Positions 42,489 to 48,193 of a stretch of 52,164 nt of DNA are shown here, piece by piece. The notes beneath the pieces are model-generated. The model was not told the DNA's origin, did not search any database, and saw only the letters and a program-made list of their open reading frames with translations. Source of the stretch: a virus. Made by a program: the position numbers and the translations under genes. Where the stretch lies: positions 1 to 52,164 of the IMG/VR virus record IMGVR_UViG_3300040801_001975, one strand, 5' to 3'. Numbering within the stretch: the first letter of the stretch is position 1; the number at the start of each line of letters is the position of its first letter.

Positions 42489-42779
42489 ATGAATACTGCT
42501 GATTTGCGAGAGTATATCTATCAAAAGTCTATGGAGCACTTTAAGATCCCGTTTACAAGGCAGGAGACACATCTTCTGATAGATCTGTTTATCGAGGGGA
42601 TTACAGAGGGTCTCGTAGAAGACGGTAAAGTAGGTCTCAGAGAGTTTGGAAAGCTGGAACTTGTCTCTCGAAAAGGGAGAACCTACAAAGTCCGTGGAAC
42701 CGAAGTCACCGTTCCTGATCGTAAGACGGTAGTCTTTAAGCCAGGATCAAAGCTATTCAAACGGATTAAAACTAAGTAA
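42489..42779 (+). CDS. HU/IHF-like DNA-binding protein
   Basis: A 96-residue protein of the HU/IHF fold: two N-terminal helices (LREYIYQKSMEHFKIPFTRQ, ETHLLIDLFIEGITEGL), then VGLREFGKLELVSRKGR and VTVPDRKTVVFKPGSKLFKR, matching 'v.l.gFG.f.v..R..R.....G....iP....v.FkpGk.lk..v'. Start at ATG 42489 is set by GGAGG; the in-frame TTG at 42477 would swallow that site. The beta-arm reads RTYKVRGTEV, lacking the 'NP' whose proline intercalates into DNA in HU/IHF, so bending may differ. It likely compacts or remodels phage DNA. Confidence 0.82.
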   Translation: MNTADLREYIYQKSMEHFKIPFTRQETHLLIDLFIEGITEGLVEDGKVGLREFGKLELVSRKGRTYKVRGTEVTVPDRKTVVFKPGSKLFKRIKTK

Positions 42780-42783
42780 AGGG

Positions 42784-42811
42784 TTGACAACAGAGAAAAG
42801 TCTGTTATATT
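42784..42811 (+). promoter_or_regulatory. sigma70-like promoter for a small RNA
   Basis: Perfect TTGACA (42784-42789) and TATATT (42806-42811) with 16 bp between, starting 5 bp after the HU-like stop. The predicted start near 42818 gives a transcript that stops at the terminator ending at 42900. Confidence 0.65.
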
Positions 42812-42817
42812 TATAGC

Positions 42818-42900
42818 TGTGGAAGGCGGTGGTTACCTTCCATCAAATCTCCAGGGCAGGCACCGGACCTTTACTCCTTTCATCCGGTGCCTGTTTTTTT
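42818..42900 (+). ncRNA. candidate ~80-nt small RNA
   Basis: Bounded by a TTGACA/TATATT promoter and a strong terminator, with no obvious short coding frame of its own. Predicted fold: a 5' hairpin GGAAGG (42821-42826) with CCTTCC (42836-42841), a linker, and the terminator hairpin. The terminator loop (42868-42882) contains CTCCTTT (42874-42880), the exact complement of the AAAGGAG ribosome sites at 45769-45775 and 51668-51674. A role as antisense regulator of translation is inferred; it may equally be an attenuated leader for the UvsW genes. Confidence 0.45.
42857..42900 (+). terminator. strong Rho-independent terminator
   Basis: CAGGCACCGGA (42857-42867) pairs perfectly with TCCGGTGCCTG (42883-42893) around a 15-nt loop, followed by seven T. 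It ends transcripts from the HU-like gene and from the promoter at 42784. Confidence 0.9.
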
Positions 42901-42904
42901 ATGC

Positions 42905-42933
42905 TTGACAAACTTGTTGGTTGCATATACACT
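42905..42933 (+). promoter_or_regulatory. promoter giving a nearly leaderless transcript for the UvsW N-domain gene
   Basis: TTGACA (42905-42910), 17 bp, then TACACT (42928-42933). The expected start falls on the A of ATG 42940, so the mRNA would have little or no leader. TATACA at 42926-42931 (15-bp spacing) is an alternative -10. Confidence 0.5.
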
Positions 42934-42939
42934 GTCCTT

Positions 42940-43515
42940 ATGAAGTTAGGAAGAGACGACGACGGTAAATTAGTTAGCAAGCCCCGGTTGCCTGCGCCGC
43001 TACACAAGGCGTACAAGGCCGGAGATACCGTTCGTATTGAGGTACGACGGGACAAGTGTAAGTTCCTCACCCCATATCCCAGCCAAGTATACAGTGCCCT
43101 TTCTGTTCCAGTACCAGGGTATTTGTTCACTCCTTCTTATAAGAATAAGATGTGGGATGGAAGACACAAGTTTATCACCAAGGCAGGATACTTCCCTGTT
43201 GGGTTACTCCCCGTGATATGTGCTATTCTAACTACGGGAAATAACCCTCTAATTGACGAGGATAAAGATGACTATAAAGTGCTTGCAAATCCCGTTCAAA
43301 AAGTGTCCATAGCTCTCACAGATGAGGTTAAAAAACACTTTCATCCGAGTCTAGTCTATTACTATATTAGTGATGTGAATATCCTTCAATATCTCAACCC
43401 TGAAAACGGGGAGTTTATCTACCCAACAAAGATATTGCTTGGGTGGAAAGAGGTACGAGAAGTAAATCCCCTAGCACGTCAAATTCTTGACCTTGCAAAA
43501 TCCCTTCGAAAGTAG
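42940..43515 (+). CDS. stand-alone N-terminal domain of a UvsW-like helicase
   Basis: A 191-residue protein. VPVPGYLFTPSYKNKMWDGR followed by HKFITKAGYFPVGLLP (residues 56-91) matches the N-terminal domain of T4 UvsW, where the corresponding stretch reads like 'F...GYrFnPrfr.gnWDGri.Ll....lpfGLv'. The ATP-binding helicase domains are missing; they are in the next gene, 215 bp away. In UvsW this N-terminal domain binds DNA. ATG 42940 is chosen because the upstream promoter would start there; ATG 42901 and GTG 42829 are in frame, but overlap the promoter or terminator. I infer that the two gene products assemble into one enzyme. Confidence 0.75.
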   Translation: MKLGRDDDGKLVSKPRLPAPLHKAYKAGDTVRIEVRRDKCKFLTPYPSQVYSALSVPVPGYLFTPSYKNKMWDGRHKFITKAGYFPVGLLPVICAILTTGNNPLIDEDKDDYKVLANPVQKVSIALTDEVKKHFHPSLVYYYISDVNILQYLNPENGEFIYPTKILLGWKEVREVNPLARQILDLAKSLRK

Positions 43516-43518
43516 ACA

Positions 43519-43555
43519 GTCCGAAACGCGCCAGCGGCGCGATGCGGACCTTTTT
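43519..43555 (+). terminator. terminator after the UvsW N-domain gene
   Basis: GTCCG (43519-43523) pairs with CGGAC (43545-43549) and, inside a 3x3 internal loop, CGCGCC (43527-43532) pairs with GGCGCG (43536-43541) over an AGC loop; CTTTTT follows. It lies 3 bp after the stop codon. Confidence 0.75.
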
Positions 43556-43559
43556 GTGA

Positions 43560-43581
43560 GGATTCCCCTTAAGGGGAATCC
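43560..43581. repeat. 22-bp perfect palindrome
   Basis: GGATTCCCCTT is followed immediately by its exact reverse complement. As DNA it is a perfect two-fold site that could bind a dimeric protein; as RNA it would form a hairpin only by sacrificing the centre. Confidence 0.8.
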
Positions 43582-43610
43582 GAATGAAAAGAGGATAAAG
43601 GAGGGGGGAG

Positions 43611-43631
43611 CTATATAGTATTATTATATAG
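43611..43631. repeat. AT-rich inverted repeat in the UvsW spacer
   Basis: CTATATA (43611-43617) and TATATAG (43625-43631) flank seven bases, GTATTAT. Easily melted and could be a protein site or RNA hairpin; function unknown. Confidence 0.55.
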
Positions 43632-43682
43632 TTGTCCTGAGGGGGGAACCATTAAGGATGAAAAACACTACTTCTTGGGGGG

Positions 43683-43711
43683 TTGACAACCTCTCCCAGC
43701 GATGGTATCTT
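43683..43711 (+). promoter_or_regulatory. sigma70-like promoter for the UvsW helicase gene
   Basis: TTGACA (43683-43688) and TATCTT (43706-43711) at 17-bp spacing, giving a leader of about 13 bases with GGAGGG before ATG 43731. The -35 sits in a GGTTG-A-CAACC symmetry that could let a repressor cover it. Confidence 0.6.
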
Positions 43712-43730
43712 AATCCACCCTGGAGGGTTC

Positions 43731-45035
43731 ATGACGAAGGCTATAAAGCTCCAAATTACAAGCTGGCAGCAAATAGCTGATCACTTTTCTGGCCTCCAGC
43801 CTATTGCAGATTTAGAATCCCAAAACAAAATTGAGTTTCGTAACTATCAAGCTTTAGCAGTACTTGCAGTTCTCTTTTCCAATTTTAGAGGAGTAGTTCG
43901 TGCTGCCACAGGGAGTGGTAAAACTCTAATTTCGGCAGCTATTTGTGGGGCTATGCTTCCTCAGAAAACATTGGTTATGATTCACGGTAGAGAGCTTGTA
44001 GCTCAAACGTACCGGGAGTTTTGTCGGTTTTTGGGTGAAGAGAACGTGGGGCTTATTACATCCGACGAGTTTAAGCCAGGAAACGTAACTATTGCATCTA
44101 TTGATACTTTTGGGTTCTACATGGGCGAACTCCCGACCAAGAAAACTACAGGGGTTCCTATCATGTCCCCTGAAAAGTTTGGGGCTCTACAACAGAAATT
44201 TTATGCCTATCTTGAAGCTGTTGATATGCTTGTCTTTGATGAGGTACACCATGGTTCTGCTGATACATGGCAAACGATAGGCAAGAATTCAAAGGCTTTT
44301 TATCGTGTGGGGCTAAGTGGTACCCCGTTGAAGAACGATGAACTGTCGGACATGCTGATGATGTCTCTTGTAGGACCAGTTATCTTTGACCTTAGTGCGC
44401 CCTGGTTACAAGATCAGGGCTACTTGGCTCAAGCAAAATTAATCGTAAAAAAACTTGATTTCACGTCCCCTACAAACCGTACAATGAAATGGCAAGATGC
44501 ACGTAAAAAATTACTCGTTGAAAATTATGAAAGAACCGTCCACATTGCAAACGATATTTCTGAAGCAGTCAAAAATGATAAAACTCGTTTACTTGTTTTA
44601 ACAGGAAACTCCGTAGACTTAGCTGAAAGTTTAGCAAAAGAAGTAGAAGCATTAACTCGTCCACTAACTCGTCAACTTAGAAAGTCCCCGTTTACTTTGA
44701 TAACCGGGAAGATGTCTTCTAAAAAAGTTTCAAAAGCTTTTTCTGATCTACGTTCTGGTAAACTACGCTGTGTGATTACTACTAAGCTAGCCGATGAAGG
44801 AATTGATGTGCCCGATATAAATCTTCTTTATCTAGTAGGGGGTGGAAAAGCTTATGTTTCCACCGTCCAACGGATTGGAAGAGGGCTTAGAGTTAAAGAA
44901 GATGGCACGGAGCTTGTGGTAGTTGACTACTTTACCGAGGGAAATAAGTACCTCGAAAAGCATGACAGACAGCGTTTGAAGACGTATGAGGAGGAAGACT
45001 TCTTCCGGGAAGTGGTGGTACAAGATGCTCCATGA
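43731..45035 (+). CDS. uvsW: UvsW-like superfamily 2 DNA helicase, core domains
   Basis: A 434-residue SF2 helicase. Motifs: Q-motif-like region FRNYQALAVLAVLF, Walker A AATGSGKT at 58-65, motif II DEVH at 170-173, motif III-like GLSGTP at about 194-199, and the C-terminal ITTKLADEGIDVPDINLLYL and QRIGRGLR (from about 380). T4 UvsW, the closest functional match, unwinds branched DNA and R-loops and helps switch replication from origin- to recombination-dependent initiation. The N-terminal UvsW domain is absent and encoded by the preceding gene. Start ATG 43731 follows GGAGGG; the in-frame GTG or TTG starts near 43683 overlap the promoter. Confidence 0.85.
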   Translation: MTKAIKLQITSWQQIADHFSGLQPIADLESQNKIEFRNYQALAVLAVLFSNFRGVVRAATGSGKTLISAAICGAMLPQKTLVMIHGRELVAQTYREFCRFLGEENVGLITSDEFKPGNVTIASIDTFGFYMGELPTKKTTGVPIMSPEKFGALQQKFYAYLEAVDMLVFDEVHHGSADTWQTIGKNSKAFYRVGLSGTPLKNDELSDMLMMSLVGPVIFDLSAPWLQDQGYLAQAKLIVKKLDFTSPTNRTMKWQDARKKLLVENYERTVHIANDISEAVKNDKTRLLVLTGNSVDLAESLAKEVEALTRPLTRQLRKSPFTLITGKMSSKKVSKAFSDLRSGKLRCVITTKLADEGIDVPDINLLYLVGGGKAYVSTVQRIGRGLRVKEDGTELVVVDYFTEGNKYLEKHDRQRLKTYEEEDFFREVVVQDAP

Positions 45036-45753
45036 TTATGATAGTTCGGAGCTTGTACCCGTGTATGCACAGGAAGATGATTGTTATAGGTATTGTCTTG
45101 ATTTAACAGAGATTAGAGTTCAGCGGTTAGTACTAACCTATGTTGATTATGTAGAGCAGAGATACGGTATCGTGAATATTGGAAGAACAACGTATCGTTC
45201 CGATAAAAGAGGAAAAAGTCTTCGTACCATGCGAAAGACCGAAACCCTTGTTAAAATTGTTGATAGTTTAAAAGGTAAAGATCCCGCCCACTTCATATCT
45301 TTTGTATTCGAGATATGGGAGGGGCGGGATCATTATGATCTTTTCCTAAAAAAGGATCGTGTTTGGTCTGGGGTGGCATATCCTTCTTGGCAGTATATTC
45401 TTAAAAACTGGCATGAGCTTGTGCAGGCGTTCTTAAACGTCCCAAATTACCAGCCTAAAGGATTCGTCCCGGCTGATGTTATTGACGATAGATGGCGTGC
45501 GGCTATTGAAGGTCGTGTTAGTCGTTGGTGTGCCGAGCATGACAGTACTGTGGAGCAGTACTGGCTTGAGCCTAAACATTGGTTCCCTCCGTATCTTACT
45601 TTCCAGGAGATACCTTTCGCTCAGAGTTTGTGGGATAATAGGGAGGTGGTCGAGAAGAAGATGGGTTCTTCTTTAGAAGATCTCCAGTACTTTTTATTCG
45701 ACCTTCATCAGGAGCCTGTTAATTTACCTATTTCTAGGATGGAAGACATATAA
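45025..45753 (+). CDS. unknown protein between two helicase genes
   Basis: A 242-residue acidic, aromatic-rich protein (many Tyr/Trp, e.g. YPSQ-type and RAAIEGRVSRWCAEHDSTVE). ATG 45025 overlaps the end of the UvsW gene by 11 bp; ATG 44986 is in frame but would overlap by 50 bp. No motif of a known family is visible. Position between UvsW and the replicative helicase would suit a helicase loader or replication accessory protein, but this is inference from location only. Confidence 0.6.
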   Translation: MLHDYDSSELVPVYAQEDDCYRYCLDLTEIRVQRLVLTYVDYVEQRYGIVNIGRTTYRSDKRGKSLRTMRKTETLVKIVDSLKGKDPAHFISFVFEIWEGRDHYDLFLKKDRVWSGVAYPSWQYILKNWHELVQAFLNVPNYQPKGFVPADVIDDRWRAAIEGRVSRWCAEHDSTVEQYWLEPKHWFPPYLTFQEIPFAQSLWDNREVVEKKMGSSLEDLQYFLFDLHQEPVNLPISRMEDI

Positions 45754-45780
45754 CCACGGATAACTTGTAAAGGAGATCAA

Positions 45781-47166
45781 GTGCCAAATAATCTAGAAAC
45801 CTTTTCAGCAGAATTCAAAAGAGATTGCCTAGCTTTTCTACTTCGAGATCAGCTTGCAGCTAAGACAGTGTTAGCCAACCTTCCCATAGACTTCTTTGAA
45901 TACGATCCCGAGTACCATGTCATCTTTGTTGCTTTTCGAGAGTTTATGACTAAGTACAAGGCTCGTCCTTCTAGACACGAGCTTGCTGACTACATAACCG
46001 ACTATGCAACCGCGCAGTCTATTGACCCAGAAGAGATAAAAGCGGTAGTCAAAGCTCTAGAAGAGGTATGGGACTGGGATAAGTTTAGCCCTACGTATGT
46101 TAAAGAAAAGCTCTACGATGCTGTTACTGCTCACCATGTTCTCCAGGTTGCTCGACAAATCGACCAATATGTTGACGATGGGGACTACGATGGCCTAGTC
46201 AAGGCTATGTCTGATGCTCGCTTCACGGGCAAAGAGCAAACACCTTTCGTTGAATACTGGCAAGATGTTCCAGATCGTGTTGAACGGGTTAGAAAGAACA
46301 AGGTACAGCATATCCCTACTGGTATGGCCTTATTGGACGAGCAGATCAATGGTGGTCTCCCCAGAGGTAGTATTGCTATGTTGATGGGCGGTTCTGGCTT
46401 TGGTAAGTCTGCGTTGCTTGGTCAGTTTGCCTTGAACGCTTCGCTTCATGGGTACACTACAGCGTATCTCACCTTAGAGCTATCAGCAGATAGTCTAATG
46501 ATGAGGTTTGACTCTTCAAACTCCGGGATTCCACTTAAAGATATCCCGGTGGCAAATAGGAACCGGTTGAAGAAGAGCTTGGCAGAGGTTTACCATGCTG
46601 TAAAGCCGAAACCGGCTCCATTTTATGTACAGTACTACCCAACCAAGTCTATTAGTATCAGTCACATTGAGGGCTTCATCCAGCGTTTGAGAGAAGAGCG
46701 TGGAATCACTCTGGATCTTCTGGTTGTGGATTACTTTGACCTTCTGCGTATGGAAGGTACTTATGCAAAGAAGTATGAAGCTCTTGAGGAAAATGTAGAG
46801 ATCCTTCGGGGGTTGGGCGGTCAGTATAACATGGCTATCTGGACCGCTTCACAGGTGAACCGGAGTGGAATTGGTAAAGAAGATGTAGATATGGAAGACA
46901 TTGCCAGTGGTTTTGGGAAGGTCTTCCCTCTTGATCTTATGCTCGGTATCTCTGCTACCAAGCAGGAACGAATTCAAAAAGTTATGCGGTTGACTACCTT
47001 GAAATCCCGGCTTGGTCCTGTGGGAGAAATGCTCTTTGTAGAACCTGACTTTGAGCGGATGCAGTTTAATGTTCTAACTCAGGCTGAAGCTAAGGCTAAG
47101 GGGTTGTACAAGGCAGAAAGGAAGAAGGGGACCAAGTCAAGCTTTATGGGGAAGCAAGGACCATAA
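45781..47166 (+). CDS. replicative DNA helicase, DnaB/gp41-like
   Basis: A 461-residue DnaB-type helicase that drives the fork. The N-terminal 150 residues are the helical collar domain (FKRDCLAFLLRDQLAAKTVL, RPSRHELADYI). The RecA-like domain has TGMALLDEQINGGLPRGSIA, Walker A GGSGFGKS at 203-210, LTLELSADSLMMRF, a Walker-B-like LLVVDYFDLLR (from about 313), and WTASQVNRSGIG. The start is GTG at 45781, five bases after AAAGGAG; no upstream ATG fits. The primase gene follows 1 bp after the stop, the classic helicase-primase pairing of T4 gp41/gp61. Confidence 0.9.
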   Translation: MPNNLETFSAEFKRDCLAFLLRDQLAAKTVLANLPIDFFEYDPEYHVIFVAFREFMTKYKARPSRHELADYITDYATAQSIDPEEIKAVVKALEEVWDWDKFSPTYVKEKLYDAVTAHHVLQVARQIDQYVDDGDYDGLVKAMSDARFTGKEQTPFVEYWQDVPDRVERVRKNKVQHIPTGMALLDEQINGGLPRGSIAMLMGGSGFGKSALLGQFALNASLHGYTTAYLTLELSADSLMMRFDSSNSGIPLKDIPVANRNRLKKSLAEVYHAVKPKPAPFYVQYYPTKSISISHIEGFIQRLREERGITLDLLVVDYFDLLRMEGTYAKKYEALEENVEILRGLGGQYNMAIWTASQVNRSGIGKEDVDMEDIASGFGKVFPLDLMLGISATKQERIQKVMRLTTLKSRLGPVGEMLFVEPDFERMQFNVLTQAEAKAKGLYKAERKKGTKSSFMGKQGP

Positions 47167-47167
47167 T

Positions 47168-48193
47168 ATGGCTCGGGCAACTAAACCGGAAAAAGTTATC
47201 CGTTTATTGGATAAGGTTTGGCCGGGTCACCCAGTGGAAAAGCAGGGGCAAGAACATATGGTTGTCTGCCCCTTTTGTGGTACAGAGAAAAACAAGTGTG
47301 CTGTAAATCCAGAAAAGGGCGTTTTTCAGTGCTGGGTATGCCAAGAGCGTGGTCCTATTTTAAAGCTCTTAACGCATTTATATAAGCTCAAGGTTATTAG
47401 TAGGCTGGATATAGAGGCAGTTAAACCGGGCTCACAGGTAAAGCTGTCTGACGTTATTAAAGTTATCAGCCCAGTAAAAAAGGCTGACAAGGTTTTGTGG
47501 ACGCCTACTGTCCCCTGCGTGTTTCCTCCTAAGACATATGCGTTGGAGTGGTTTACCCCTCACAAGCTTGCTGAGGAGAAAATGCACCACCATGTTCTTG
47601 ATTACTTGTACGGTAGAGGGTTAACTGAAGATGATATCACTCGTTACCGGCTACATTTTTGTTTTAATATTGGCTCCCCATACCACGGGCATGTGTTCAT
47701 TCCTGCGTTAGGGGTGCATGGCCGACAGGTAGTCTACTGGACCACCCGGTCTACGCTTCCGAATCCCCAACCCAAGAGCCTACATGCTGGGAAGAAGTAC
47801 TCCCGCTATTCTGCGAAAAATGTCGTTTTTAATGAGCATTTGATTGCAGGTACAACAGTTGCCTTGTGTGAGGGGCCATTTGACGCCTTTTCTATCATGG
47901 GAGTAGTGAACATGCCTGCCATTCCTCTTTTGGGGAAGCAGTTCCATGCATATCATAAAGATATTTTGCTCGATAAGGGCATTAAACGGGTCTACGTTTG
48001 CTTGGACCCCGATGCCAAGGACGCCCAGGCCAAGATAACCCGCTCGCTCGTTAGAGTGGGCATAGAGCCGTTTTATGTGGATTTACAAGAGGGTGACCCG
48101 AATGATATTTCCCCAGAAAAATTATACGCAGCCTTTAAACAAGCTGCGTATAAAATGGATGACCCTCTTGGAGATCTGTGTAAGAAATTCTAG
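47168..48193 (+). CDS. DNA primase with zinc finger and TOPRIM domain (gp61-like)
   Basis: A 341-residue primase making RNA primers for lagging-strand synthesis. The N-terminal zinc-binding domain has C34-P-F-C37 (VVCPFCGTEKNKC) and C55-W-V-C58 (FQCWVCQERG). The TOPRIM domain shows ALCEGPFDAFSIMG (catalytic Glu, about 238) and VYVCLDPDAKDAQ (the D-x-D pair). Both are standard for phage and bacterial primases. It starts 1 bp after the helicase stop. Its TAG abuts the TTA that is the reversed stop of the next gene, so the two genes converge with no gap and no visible terminator. Confidence 0.9.
   Translation: MARATKPEKVIRLLDKVWPGHPVEKQGQEHMVVCPFCGTEKNKCAVNPEKGVFQCWVCQERGPILKLLTHLYKLKVISRLDIEAVKPGSQVKLSDVIKVISPVKKADKVLWTPTVPCVFPPKTYALEWFTPHKLAEEKMHHHVLDYLYGRGLTEDDITRYRLHFCFNIGSPYHGHVFIPALGVHGRQVVYWTTRSTLPNPQPKSLHAGKKYSRYSAKNVVFNEHLIAGTTVALCEGPFDAFSIMGVVNMPAIPLLGKQFHAYHKDILLDKGIKRVYVCLDPDAKDAQAKITRSLVRVGIEPFYVDLQEGDPNDISPEKLYAAFKQAAYKMDDPLGDLCKKF

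Noticed and set aside
42829-42939. N-terminal extension of the UvsW N-domain gene to GTG 42829 or ATG 42901
   Set aside because: It would run through the small RNA and its terminator, and its residues do not look like the family; ATG 42940 fits the promoter.
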